Part shown: positions 55,236-64,000 of the stretch, one piece after another
Numbering within the stretch: the first letter of the stretch is position 1
Layout of the letters: each line of letters begins with the position of its first letter
NCBI RefSeq assembly: GCF_900100735.1
Contig: NZ_FNCJ01000014.1
Coordinates: 1 to 64,000 of the forward strand
Direction of reading: 5' to 3'
Length of the DNA: 64,000 bases
Origin: Paraburkholderia phenazinium
GTDB taxonomy: Bacteria > Pseudomonadota > Gammaproteobacteria > Burkholderiales > Burkholderiaceae
Position numbers and translations under genes: made by a program
Notes under the pieces: generated by a model
The model's input: only the letters and a program-made list of their open reading frames with translations
Told to the model about the DNA's origin: nothing
The model's database searches: none

Positions 55236-58200
55236 TTACCACTGGTAACCTGCACCCACGACGGCGCCATAGTAGCCTTGCGTATTGGTTGAAACCGCAG
55301 CCTTGTAGATCCAGTGATTGTTATCCGAGATTGTGGAAATTCCGATCGCCTGCCCTGATTGGCCCCGATAAACGCTGCCCGCGACCGATACCATGCTTCT
55401 TCCAGGCCCGGAGGGTTGCGGCAATCCCGCGACAGCCATCGCAGTTGCGATTCCGGAGTCCGCATCACGCTTCAGCTGTTGAATCTGATTATCCGTATAC
55501 GCGTTTGCCTGCGAGACGGCACTCCCCACTCCGGCGTTCAACTGCTCCACATTGACGGCGTCGGTGGGTGCCGTACCTGCCGCGACATTGGTGACTTGCC
55601 GTGGCGTATCGGCTGACCCCACCGAGACGACGTTACTGCGACCCTCGTCGTTACTACCGGCGCCGATGGCCACCGAGTTGGATCCTGACGATGTCGCTCC
55701 CTGACCCAGGGCCGTCGAGCTGTTGGCGATTGCCTGCGAGTTGTTGCCTACGGCAGTGCTGCTGGTCCCGGAAGCAACTGCTCCCTGGCCACCCGCCGAC
55801 GAATTGGATCCCGTTGACGCTGGCGGCGTTGTCGTCCCCGAGGTGGACGGAAAACCACCATTGCTGCCGCCATTCTTGTTATTGATCAGCGTGGTCAACT
55901 GCGTCTGGACTGCTTCGAGCTGGCTCACGTTGACTGCGTCGGTCCCGACACTGCCTGCCGCCACCCCTGTGATCTGCCGGTTTCCGATATTGACTTCCCC
56001 TGCTGAGGACTGCGGGCTGCTCAGACCATAAGCAATGTAGTTCGACAATGCGCCGACCGTGGTCACCGACCCTGCTCCCAGGGCAACACTGTTCGCGTAG
56101 GTTGCGGATGCGCCAGCACCTAGCGCCACTGCGTCGGTCGCGCTGCTTTGTGCGCCGGAACCCAGCGCCACGCCGCCCGCGGCCGTTACACCGGCATTCG
56201 CGCCCTGCGCGACAGACTGTGCGCCACTCGCGGTAGCGCCGCTACCCAGCGCGATCGCGTCGGCCTGATTCGAGTTCGCTGCCTCGCCGATCGCGACACC
56301 ACCCGGCGCGTTCATATTGACGATGGCACCGTTGCCGATCCCCACACCACTGTCGCCATTGACCACCGTCGTCGGTCCAACTGCGATCGACTGGCTGCCT
56401 ACTGCCAGCGAGTCCGCTGCGGTCGAGTTGACGTGAAAGTACTCGATGGGCGTCACCGCGAACGAGGACAAGGCCCCGGCAAGTTGCCGCACGGTGACAG
56501 CGTCTTGCTGTTGCGTCCCGTCTGCGACATTGGTCAACTGGCGATACGAATTGGCGGTTCCGAACGACACCGCACCCAGCAGCGTCTCACCGGTGGTGTT
56601 ATAGGGAATCACATAACTGCCGCTCGTAATCGAACCTGAAGCAGGAACAATCGCGCGGCTAGACACAGACCCCGAGCCTATTGCAATCGCGCCCGCTACA
56701 GAGGCCGTCGCCTGCGCGCCCAGCGCCATAGCATTGGCGGCCGTTGCCTGCGCACCGTTGCCTGCAGCGAAGCTGCCAGCTCCACTGGCTACCGCCTCAG
56801 GGCCGACGGCGATACTGTTGGTACCGGTTGCCTGGCTATCCGCTTCTGTGGAGTCAGCATGAAAGTACTCAATGCCCGCGCCGTTGTTAATGTTATTGAG
56901 GGAGTTCTCGACATTGGTGAGGCCGATGTTCAACCCGCCAAGTGCCGAACCGACATTGTTGTAGGTGTTGCCCTGCACGGTGTAGCTCGGTGCCGAGACG
57001 CCGCTGCCCGGCGTGTACGTCGAGCCGCCGCCCAGCGCAGAAGCAACCGTCGTCCCGGTCGCGTTGCCTGCGCTTGCCACAGAAAACAGTTGTGAGCCGT
57101 TGACAGCATCGGTCGAGGTCGTTGAGAGGACGCCGGCGGCAACGTTCTGGAGTTGCCGTTCCGAGCCGGCCGCGCCGATCGAAACCACAGAGGTGGGCGC
57201 GGCTGCCGCAGCCGTACCGCCTGTCATGTCAAACGTTCCGGTATGCGTTCCCGCTGCTGTGGACCCAGCCCCCAGAGCGACATCGCTCGCATTGCTGGCT
57301 TGCGCACCATTGCCGATTGCAACCGAAGACGCCCCCGTGGAAACAGCAACCGGGCCCACAGCGACGCTGTTGGTACCGGTCGCGGTCGAATCTGCCAGCG
57401 TCGAGTTCGCATGGAAGTATTCGATCCCGCCGCCGCTCAGTGAGTTGCTGATGCTTTGCAGCGCACTGCCCACGTTGTTGTAGGTATTGCCTTCGATCGT
57501 ATAGCTCGGCGCACTGATCGCTCCGGTCGAGCTGTTGTAGGTCGCTCCACCGCCCAACGCACTCGCCGTCGCGCTGCCCAGGTTGTTGACGCCGGTTGCG
57601 ACCGAGAACAGTTGCGAGCCGTTGATCGCGTCGGTGCTGCTCGCCGAGATCACGCCTGCCGCCACGTTCTGGATCTGGCGCTCGTTGCCCACGCTGCCTA
57701 CCGAGACGACGCCAGAAGCGGTCTTTGCCACGCCCGCTGCGGTGCCGCCAAACAGTGCAGTCGTGCCTATGTCGGCTACCGCCGTGCTCGAGCCCGCCCC
57801 CAGCGCCACATCGTTTGCATTGGTCGCCACAGCGTTCGAGCCCAGCGCCACGCCGTTGGCGCTGCTTGCCGTCGCGCCCGCCCCCAGCGCCACACCGCTC
57901 GTCGCAGCACTCTGGACAATGGCCCCATTACCGATCGCCACCGAGCCCGCGACATTGGCCTGTGATGCGTTGCCGAGCGCGACCGAGCCAAGTCCCGTCG
58001 CCACGTTCGTGTTACCCAATGCGACTGCACCATTGCCGTTTGCGGTGTTGTCGGCACCCATCGCCACTGCGCCGTTACCGGTGGCCGTGTTCGGATCGCC
58101 AATCGCTACTGCGCCGTTGCCGCTTGCCGTCTGGCCTTGGCCTAGCGCTACTGCACCCGTGCCGCTAGTGACCTGTGAGTCGTGTCCGCCCGCAATCGAG

Positions 58201-59228
58201 CCGGTGCCGGACGCTGCGGCCACTGTGTTGGTGTCGCCGAGGGCGACGGTCGAAGCGGCAAGCGCTCGCGAAGCGTTGCCGATGGCCGTGGCACTCGTGG
58301 CTGACGCCAGCGTCGAGGTGCCGAAGGTTGCCGAGTTGCTGCCGCTCGCCGTACTGCTAAAGCCAATCGCGGTTGCCTGCAAGCCAGAAGCCTGCGTACC
58401 CGAGCCAGGAACACCCGCGGTTCCACCCACGCCGATTGCTACCGCAGCGGTGCCGGACGCGCCGCTGTTGACGCCTATCGCCACGCCGGATGCGCCACCG
58501 GCCGATGCACCCGATCCTAGCGCCACCCCCGCAGCAGCGGTACTGTTCGTAATTGCCTCATAGCCAATAGCGACTGAATAACCACCTGCCGCAGTCGACA
58601 CCGTGGTCAACGCAGCGGAATACGCCCCCGACGCAATCGCACCGGTGCCGAGCGCCGTGGCGTTAGTATTGTTGGCGGTAGCAGTGGGCCCTAGCGCAAC
58701 GCTGAATGATCCGCTCGATACCCCATTAAAGCCAAGGGCTACCGCTTCATTTCCCGAGGCGGCAGCGCCCGCGGCTAGTGCGATCGCTCCCGCGCCGGTT
58801 GCCTGTGCGAGATTGCCGATTGCCACGCCGTATATAAGAGAAGCCGTCGAATCGGGACCCATCGCAATGCTGCTCGTCCCAGAGGCTGTCGAACTCAAGC
58901 CGATCGCGGTCCCATACTCTCCGCTCGCAGTGCTGCTAGGGCCGATGGAAATTGTATTGCCCCCTGACGCTGTGCCGCCGTCGACCGCATACTGCGCGTG
59001 CGCGCTTTGCGTCGCTACGCCGACCCCGAGCAACATCATTGCCGCAGCGGCAATCGACCGCACGGCACTCCCATGCTGGCGCGTATCAGCCGCGGCACCT
59101 CTCACGCGCTGGTCCTGAAGGCCTACCGCGTGCCCGTCCTTGCCTTTACCGCAGCCCTTGTCGTTTTCCGACGCCGCAACGAAGGCTTCCAGCGCCCTGT
59201 TCCATACAGTTCGATATACCTTGTTCAT
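55236..59228 (-). CDS. Trimeric autotransporter adhesin (YadA-like)
   Basis: A 1330-residue surface adhesin. It begins with an extended signal peptide (M-N-K-V-Y-R-T-V-W-N-R-A-L-E, then a hydrophobic stretch ending Q-S-A-H-A). A long passenger follows with many YadA-head repeats (A-x-A-x-G type, e.g. G-N-G-A-V-A-I-G) and several neck/stalk segments (V-S-x-G-x-x-x-x-x-R-Q-x-x-N-V-A-x-G, A-V-N-x-S-Q-L). The C-terminal anchor (S-G-I-A-T-A-M-A-V-A to V-G-A-G-Y-Q-W) forms the membrane barrel. It should mediate adhesion or aggregation. The ATG at 59228 gives the standard signal. Confidence 0.93.
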   Translation of the reverse strand: MNKVYRTVWNRALEAFVAASENDKGCGKGKDGHAVGLQDQRVRGAAADTRQHGSAVRSIAAAAMMLLGVGVATQSAHAQYAVDGGTASGGNTISIGPSSTASGEYGTAIGLSSTASGTSSIAMGPDSTASLIYGVAIGNLAQATGAGAIALAAGAAASGNEAVALGFNGVSSGSFSVALGPTATANNTNATALGTGAIASGAYSAALTTVSTAAGGYSVAIGYEAITNSTAAAGVALGSGASAGGASGVAIGVNSGASGTAAVAIGVGGTAGVPGSGTQASGLQATAIGFSSTASGSNSATFGTSTLASATSATAIGNASRALAASTVALGDTNTVAAASGTGSIAGGHDSQVTSGTGAVALGQGQTASGNGAVAIGDPNTATGNGAVAMGADNTANGNGAVALGNTNVATGLGSVALGNASQANVAGSVAIGNGAIVQSAATSGVALGAGATASSANGVALGSNAVATNANDVALGAGSSTAVADIGTTALFGGTAAGVAKTASGVVSVGSVGNERQIQNVAAGVISASSTDAINGSQLFSVATGVNNLGSATASALGGGATYNSSTGAISAPSYTIEGNTYNNVGSALQSISNSLSGGGIEYFHANSTLADSTATGTNSVAVGPVAVSTGASSVAIGNGAQASNASDVALGAGSTAAGTHTGTFDMTGGTAAAAAPTSVVSIGAAGSERQLQNVAAGVLSTTSTDAVNGSQLFSVASAGNATGTTVASALGGGSTYTPGSGVSAPSYTVQGNTYNNVGSALGGLNIGLTNVENSLNNINNGAGIEYFHADSTEADSQATGTNSIAVGPEAVASGAGSFAAGNGAQATAANAMALGAQATASVAGAIAIGSGSVSSRAIVPASGSITSGSYVIPYNTTGETLLGAVSFGTANSYRQLTNVADGTQQQDAVTVRQLAGALSSFAVTPIEYFHVNSTAADSLAVGSQSIAVGPTTVVNGDSGVGIGNGAIVNMNAPGGVAIGEAANSNQADAIALGSGATASGAQSVAQGANAGVTAAGGVALGSGAQSSATDAVALGAGASATYANSVALGAGSVTTVGALSNYIAYGLSSPQSSAGEVNIGNRQITGVAAGSVGTDAVNVSQLEAVQTQLTTLINNKNGGSNGGFPSTSGTTTPPASTGSNSSAGGQGAVASGTSSTAVGNNSQAIANSSTALGQGATSSGSNSVAIGAGSNDEGRSNVVSVGSADTPRQVTNVAAGTAPTDAVNVEQLNAGVGSAVSQANAYTDNQIQQLKRDADSGIATAMAVAGLPQPSGPGRSMVSVAGSVYRGQSGQAIGISTISDNNHWIYKAAVSTNTQGYYGAVVGAGYQW

Positions 59229-60092
59229 ATGTTTTCCTATTCGATATTGCGAGCGCTTATCCTTGCCTTCCACAAATACAATTACGTATATATGTCGAAA
59301 GAAAAGTGTTGGCGTTGCGTTGCCTCATCGCGGGGGATTACATTTTATTGAATCTTTCATATCTCTTTCGCAATCCTAAATATGATCGCGCGCCATCCTC
59401 CTTCTGTGAGCATTCACACGAGGAAGATATTGATAATGAACGGCTAAAGCATTTCTACTTTCTGGCATCCAGGCCGTGCAGGTTGCAGCGGGCTGTTGAC
59501 TTATGAGGGTCCGAAGGGCGACAGCATATGGATGTCAATTGTATGAAAGGGGGCCAATTGCCTATCTAAACGCGATTTCTTGCCTGCCAAACGTTTGCCT
59601 TGCACCATGCTGTCCAGAGTACCCATAGTTAACGCTCCCAATGACGTGCCGCGATCGTGTTTCCAGCGCTATGGCGAACGCTCACACGCCGCGCTGCAAG
59701 CGTCATATGTCTATTTCAAGAATGTTTTGCGCACTATGTGAACAGACAACCGGGAAATGTTCACGGCGACGTGGACTTTCCGTGACGCAACGTAAGGAAA
59801 TGTAATTTTCCGTAAGTGCTGAATGAGACTCTCGCACAGCCTTTTTCATTTGTCTACTGAATCTCGGCGATTTAACCATGTCGCCAACGAAACAACGAAG
59901 AGGTTCGTGGAGCGTGATGTGGGTTAGCCACTCCTCGACTCATTTTGTTGGAGTTTCTTATCGAAGCGTATAGCCGCGAGACGGCTAAAGTTATATTGAA
60001 CGACCTTCACTCGGCGCAGGCGTGACTTGCAAGTTGACAAAAGCCTCGACAAGATTTGACCACTCGACAAAATCCGAACAGGCAATGTCGTC
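59229..60092. other. Long intergenic region upstream of the adhesin and RR/HK genes
   Basis: No gene is supported in this stretch. It is visibly richer in A/T than its neighbours around 59230-59420 and 59740-60060. A GGAAAT-GTA-ATTTTCC inverted repeat lies near 59798-59815. The promoters of the adhesin (leftward) and perhaps of the response regulator (rightward) must lie in or near it. I see no structured RNA that I can name. Confidence 0.4.
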
Positions 60093-60209
60093 TCAGTCCG
60101 TGCTGGTCGCCACAGCCACACGCCCAATCGCTACCGTTTCGCTATAGGCTCCTGTCGATGAACCCGAATTCGCGACTGCGGCAGTGCCGATTGCAATCGT
60201 TGTCACGGC
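60093..60209 (-). pseudogene. Relic of a trimeric autotransporter head repeat
   Basis: On the minus strand this reads T-I-A-I-G-T-A-A-V-A, then T-G-A-Y-S-E-T-V-A-I-G-R-V-A-V-A-T and a TGA at 60093. The A-I-G spacing of 21 residues and the A-x-A pattern match YadA-head (Hep_Hag) repeats of the intact adhesin nearby. No start, signal or anchor belongs to it. It is a short leftover of a second adhesin gene or of a duplication. Confidence 0.6.
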
Positions 60210-60225
60210 CCGTGGCCGTTGCCGG

Positions 60226-60323
60226 AAAGAATTATGCGTAGCTCAACTGGCACACGCGTTTGCCCGGGGGACGAAACACTTTGCCCGGGAGAAAATTCGT
60301 TTACTATCCGCCTGGGAACGGCA
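60226..60323. repeat. 98-bp diverged direct repeat, copy B
   Basis: Same orientation as copy A at 54038-54135, without gaps. It adjoins the adhesin relic and lies about 210 bp upstream of the response regulator gene. In one frame it reads A-H-A-F-A-R-G-T-K-H-F-A-R without a stop. The two copies bracket the OmpA-like/adhesin gene pair. Confidence 0.7.
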
Positions 60324-60532
60324 TCCGGTCACACGAAACCCTCGAAGCCCGCCACCCAACGCAGTCCAAGGTCGCGGGCGGACCAACCCACGGCGCCTTT
60401 GGGTTTGAATTGGAATTTCGATCTGATATTCTGCGCGGCTTTACATGATCGACACTCTGCAAGCCTCAACTTGCGCGTGCAGCCGCCGATAACCAACAAG
60501 AACGTTATTCGCAAGCTCCTTTCGCATACACG

Positions 60533-61342
60533 ATGCCGCCCCGAGATACCGCCCTAACGGATGCCCATCTTCTTGTGGTAGATGATCAGCCGGAACAGCT
60601 CCAATTGTTAATTGGCCTGTTGCGCAATGCAGGATGCCGGATTAGCGTTGGCTTCGACGGGTCACAGGCGTATCAACGAGCATTGGCAATTTCACCCGAC
60701 CTGATCCTGATGGACGTACGAATGCCGCGGATGGACGGATTTGCCGCCTGCCGGCTTCTTGCGGCAGACCCCCGCACGAGTGCGATTCCCGTCATATTTC
60801 TTACTGTGGCCGCAGACCTGCACGACCGCCTCGACGGTCTGGAAATCGGCGGGGTCGACTACGTGCTCAAGCCATTCGAGCCGGCCGAGGTACTTGCACG
60901 GATTCGCGTTCACCTCACCCGGGTGAACGGCAAACGGAATGTCGAACAAGAGATGTCCGCTTCGGACTTAACAGGCAACAGTGTCATCGTTCGCGCGGCC
61001 ATTCGACATTTGTCGGAAAGGCTGAACAATCCGCCAACGGTCGAACAACTCGCCCGCCTCGTGGGAACCAATGAAAAGCGACTGTCGCGCGCGTTTCGGG
61101 ATAACCTTGGCCGGACCGTATTCGAGTATCTCCGGGATGAACGCTTGCGGATTGCGCAAAGGTTGTTGAGCGGTACGCCATTGAGTATCAGCAGCATCGC
61201 CGATGAGATTGGTTTTTCCAGTGCTGCGAATTTCGCCACGGCGTTTCGCGAGCGATTCGGCGTGACTCCCTCAACCTATCGGGAAGAACTCCGCAGTCAG
61301 GACCTGACTAGCACCCACGAACCCGTCCTCGATACCGAGTGA
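60533..61342 (+). CDS. Response regulator with AraC-type DNA-binding output
   Basis: A 269-residue two-component regulator. The receiver has the acidic pair Asp17/Asp18, phospho-acceptor Asp61 (L-I-L-M-D-V-R-M-P-R-M-D-G) and a lysine in V-L-K-P-F-E. The C-terminal half is an AraC-type double helix-turn-helix (L-A-R-L-V-G-T-N-E-K-R-L-S-R-A-F; S-I-S-S-I-A-D-E-I-G-F-S-S-A-A-N-F). It is followed after 7 bp by its partner kinase. The adjacent adhesin operon is a possible target. Confidence 0.92.
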   Translation: MPPRDTALTDAHLLVVDDQPEQLQLLIGLLRNAGCRISVGFDGSQAYQRALAISPDLILMDVRMPRMDGFAACRLLAADPRTSAIPVIFLTVAADLHDRLDGLEIGGVDYVLKPFEPAEVLARIRVHLTRVNGKRNVEQEMSASDLTGNSVIVRAAIRHLSERLNNPPTVEQLARLVGTNEKRLSRAFRDNLGRTVFEYLRDERLRIAQRLLSGTPLSISSIADEIGFSSAANFATAFRERFGVTPSTYREELRSQDLTSTHEPVLDTE

Positions 61343-61349
61343 CGTCATC

Positions 61350-63665
61350 ATGACAACAGCCAGGTGGCGCCGCTTGGTGTTCTTATGTCTGAGTTGGTGG
61401 ACAACTCACGCATTAGCCATCGGTCTCGAGACGGCTGGGAAACAAACCCAACAGGGCCCCTCCTTGGGGAAGGTGCAGGTATTCGAAGACATCTCGGGCA
61501 AGATGAGCCTGGACGACATACTCACGCTGTCCGCAGGAAACCCACGCGGCTTCCTTCCCGTGCAGCGGGATAGATTAAAACCAGGTTTTACCCACTCGGC
61601 ATGGTGGCTACGCGGGGTGGTGAACAACCAAAGTGCAACCACCCTCCCGCTCGTTCTCGCACTCCCGGACGCGCGCCTCCAGCACGTAGACTTTTACACC
61701 GGGCGCGGCGGCCACTGGATCCATGGCGGCACCGATCCCGCCGACCTGGCATCTCGTCCAGCTTCGTCCCGCTATCCCTTGGTGGATTTCACGCTCGCTC
61801 CCGGTGAACAGGTTCTTTTCCTCGTCCGGGTGGCCAGCGATACCGCACTCACTCTCGAACCGAGGCTGTATTCTGCAGCGGCATATGATGCGATGGAGAA
61901 ACGTGCAGCGCTCTGGGATGGAGGATTGATTGGCGGAACGCTGGCACTAGCGTGGTGCGCGCTGCTCATCGCTTATTTTTCTCGCAGCGGCTCGTTTTTG
62001 GTACTGGCGGCCCTGTGCGCCATGACAGCGCTATTCGAAGCCGCGGATCGCGGCTACACAAAGATCTATCTATGGCCGCAGGCAACCGACTGGAGCTCTA
62101 GAAGTGTGACGGTGTTCGGATGTATTGCCGTGCTGCTGTTCATTGTCTTCATCTTGCGCATCGCACACGACGAAAAGGCAAAGCTGCCCGCCCGCTATAT
62201 ATTGTTCGGGTTTGCGTTGCTAGAGTGCGTCGCTGCTACAGGAGCCGCATTCGGCAATCTGTTCGTCTTCGCGCAACTCGGCTTGCATCTCAACGCGCTA
62301 TTTGGTGTTGTCACGGTGGTCATTGCTGCACGCCTCGCGCGTCAGTCGACACCCACCGCGCGGATCATGCTGCTCACCATGATCTTCTCGCTGTTCAACT
62401 TTGCGTTGCGTATGCTCGAAGAACTCAGCTCTTTGCCGGCTGGACTGGCATGGCTGAAGTCCGACATTCATCCGAACCCCGTAGTCGCCATCATTGGACT
62501 GGCCACCAATCTTATTGTGCTTGCGGCGTGGATAAACCACGTTGGAAAGCAGCGAATAGCGGTAAGAACCGAACTTGCGGACTGGCAAAGAACCGAACAT
62601 GACCGGCTACGAGACCAGGTTGCGCAGCGGACCTTGGAGCTAAATGAGACCTTGGGTTACGCGGAAGAGAAAAACCAGCAACTGATTGAAACCTTGGGTT
62701 ACGTCAGTCATGACCTCCGTGCGCCGCTTGCAACCATTACAAGCTATGCCAGACTGCTGCTGAATCTCGCGGATTCAAAACAGGAGAGCCTGATTCAAGC
62801 CATCGAGCGCAGCGTGAACTATCAACTCGGCCTGATCGACGAACTGGTTGGGTACGCGAAAGCCGAGTTGCAACCGTTGGATATCGTCCCGGTCGTAACC
62901 GACCTGCCCGCACTTCTCGACGACATTGCCGAATACGCGCTCGCACTCTGCGTACAATTGAACAACCAGTTCCACTATCAGGCACTGACATCGTTGCCCC
63001 GTCGACTGATAATCGATGGCCACCGATTGCAACAGGTTTTGCTCAATTTGCTGTCCAATGCATCCAAGTTCACTCGTGACGGCATGGTCATGATGACGGT
63101 GAGAGCACGCCGGCAAGACCATCAATGGCACATCGGCTTTGAAGTCGCAGATACCGGCGTCGGTATGGACATTGATGAACAGTCGAAACTCTTGACGGCT
63201 TTTCGCCAGATACAGTCCGTGAACGGCAGCACGGGGCTTGGCCTGTTTATCGCGCAGCGCATTGTCAACATCATGGGTGGCGACTTGCGCGTTTCAAGCG
63301 CGCCGCATCGCGGTACCTCTTTTTCTTTCGAACTCATCGTTCCTACTGCGGAAGATCCGGACGCTTCGCTGTCGAACCTCGTACAGTACTCTTCCGGCGG
63401 CCCTGCGCAGATCCACCCACGATTCAAACACCGGCTCGCCGTCACCGTTCTTCCAGAGGGCGATCGCCGGGAGCTAGCCGTTCTGGCGAAGGACGGGCGC
63501 CTGACTGACATAGAGCGATGGATCGACAAGATGCTCAGCATTCACCCTTCATGCGCAGCATTTCTGACTGAAGCGCGGCATTGTCTAGAAGCACTGGATT
63601 TCGCAGGTATCGAGGCTCTTGCTCTTGCACCGTACGAAACAAGCCGCGTCGCGCGACCTTGCTAA
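61350..63665 (+). CDS. 7TMR-DISM sensor histidine kinase
   Basis: A 771-residue membrane kinase. A signal peptide is followed by a periplasmic 7TMR-DISMED2 domain (about 40-180; S-A-W-W-L-R-G-V-V-N-N), seven membrane helices (about 195-400), a short coiled coil and the kinase core. His454 lies in Y-V-S-H-D-L-R-A-P-L; the N box is N-L-L-S-N-A-S-K-F-T and the G boxes are D-T-G-V-G-M and G-L-G-L-F-I-A-Q. There is a ~100-residue C-terminal tail without a receiver. DISMED2 domains often bind carbohydrates. It pairs with the upstream regulator. Confidence 0.92.
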   Translation: MTTARWRRLVFLCLSWWTTHALAIGLETAGKQTQQGPSLGKVQVFEDISGKMSLDDILTLSAGNPRGFLPVQRDRLKPGFTHSAWWLRGVVNNQSATTLPLVLALPDARLQHVDFYTGRGGHWIHGGTDPADLASRPASSRYPLVDFTLAPGEQVLFLVRVASDTALTLEPRLYSAAAYDAMEKRAALWDGGLIGGTLALAWCALLIAYFSRSGSFLVLAALCAMTALFEAADRGYTKIYLWPQATDWSSRSVTVFGCIAVLLFIVFILRIAHDEKAKLPARYILFGFALLECVAATGAAFGNLFVFAQLGLHLNALFGVVTVVIAARLARQSTPTARIMLLTMIFSLFNFALRMLEELSSLPAGLAWLKSDIHPNPVVAIIGLATNLIVLAAWINHVGKQRIAVRTELADWQRTEHDRLRDQVAQRTLELNETLGYAEEKNQQLIETLGYVSHDLRAPLATITSYARLLLNLADSKQESLIQAIERSVNYQLGLIDELVGYAKAELQPLDIVPVVTDLPALLDDIAEYALALCVQLNNQFHYQALTSLPRRLIIDGHRLQQVLLNLLSNASKFTRDGMVMMTVRARRQDHQWHIGFEVADTGVGMDIDEQSKLLTAFRQIQSVNGSTGLGLFIAQRIVNIMGGDLRVSSAPHRGTSFSFELIVPTAEDPDASLSNLVQYSSGGPAQIHPRFKHRLAVTVLPEGDRRELAVLAKDGRLTDIERWIDKMLSIHPSCAAFLTEARHCLEALDFAGIEALALAPYETSRVARPC

Positions 63666-63916
63666 CTTAAGATCCCTGCGCTTGCTCGCTGGGTTCATTG
63701 TGCGAGTCACGGCGCTCGATGCCGGAAACCTGGCACCGTTGCCCGCACCTGCTACTGCGCCAGGACCGTCAACTGCCGCAACTGTTCAAGCAGATTCACA
63801 GCGGGGCTCGGCAAAAATAGCGTCGCGACGCCTGAACGATTTGTAGTGTAGCGTGAGGGCATAAGCTGTTGATTTTATTTACTTTCATGTTTCAGATTTT
63901 GAGTTGGCGCGCACGC

Positions 63917-64000
63917 TTACCGCTCCCACGAAGCCGCGTCGACGGGCGCTCCCTTGCCATAGCGCTGCCGCGCGTCGCCAACCACGCCTGCTTCGATCTC
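63917..64000 (-). CDS. 3' end of an unidentified gene (partial)
   Basis: The last 84 bases hold an open frame on the minus strand ending in TAA at 63917-63919. It reads G-V-V-G-D-A-R-Q-R-Y-G-K-G-A-P-V-D-A-A-S near the end. Codon use is like that of the neighbouring genes, but the piece is too short to name. The 250 bases between it and the kinase gene hold nothing I recognise. Confidence 0.45.
   Translation of the reverse strand, partial: EIEAGVVGDARQRYGKGAPVDAASWER

Noticed and set aside
60250..60262. Sigma-54-like TGGCAC...TTGC in repeat copy B
   Set aside because: The spacing between GG and GC is 11 bases instead of 10, and copy A has lost the GG. It does not meet the consensus.

Overview
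The base composition, codon use and gene content point to a Burkholderiales bacterium, most likely Paraburkholderia or a close relative: high GC, GbdR-controlled glycine betaine catabolism, NodT-type RND efflux, a trimeric autotransporter with an extended signal peptide, and a dispersed hairpin repeat that I associate with that group. This is inference from family content; no marker gene such as rRNA is present. All functions are read from sequence motifs and remembered families, not from database searches.

Layout. 0-7.6 kb: an RND efflux operon (outer membrane factor, adaptor, pump) with a TetR regulator at each end. 7.8-16.3 kb: a catabolic-looking island. A four-gene operon (CMD-family protein, SMP-30-like propeller, ThDP enzyme, cupin) is divergent from an AraC regulator. 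Next to it a MarR regulator is divergent from an FAD monooxygenase and a nitroreductase, with a clear palindromic operator between them. 16.3-21.2 kb: decayed DNA with a frameshifted membrane-protein tail, an IS66-like scrap, and a Tn3-family transposon core (tnpA-tnpC) whose transposase carries two in-frame TAA codons.

21.2-36.8 kb: an eleven-gene, single-direction operon for glycine betaine use (glyA, dipeptidase, DUF5943, dgcA, dgcB, etfA-like, etfB-like, gbcA, gbcB, ProX-like binding protein, APC permease), divergent from its AraC/GATase1-type regulator gbdR. The route is betaine to dimethylglycine (GbcAB), to sarcosine (DgcAB with its ETF); GlyA then joins glycine and one-carbon units to serine. 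The sarcosine oxidase step is not in the window. A class II (B12-dependent) ribonucleotide reductase follows gbdR.

39.5-53.9 kb: the most interesting region, a co-directional exopolysaccharide locus. It has a diguanylate cyclase, WecB, a BcsB-like protein, an NfrB-like glycosyltransferase with c-di-GMP-binding MshEN modules, a small lipoprotein, an NfrA-like outer-membrane TPR/barrel protein, and a full alginate-type O-acetylation set (AlgF, MBOAT AlgI, and two AlgJ/AlgX-like SGNH proteins). I predict a c-di-GMP-activated, ManNAc-containing, O-acetylated surface glycan related to the E. coli N4 glycan receptor. The combination with BcsB and acetylation is not one I know as described.

54-64 kb: an OmpA-like lipoprotein and a 1330-residue YadA-type adhesin, flanked by two copies of a diverged 98-bp direct repeat and by a relic of a second adhesin head. 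A response regulator (AraC-type output) and 7TMR-DISM histidine kinase pair lies divergently upstream, and the last bases hold the 3' end of another gene on the minus strand.
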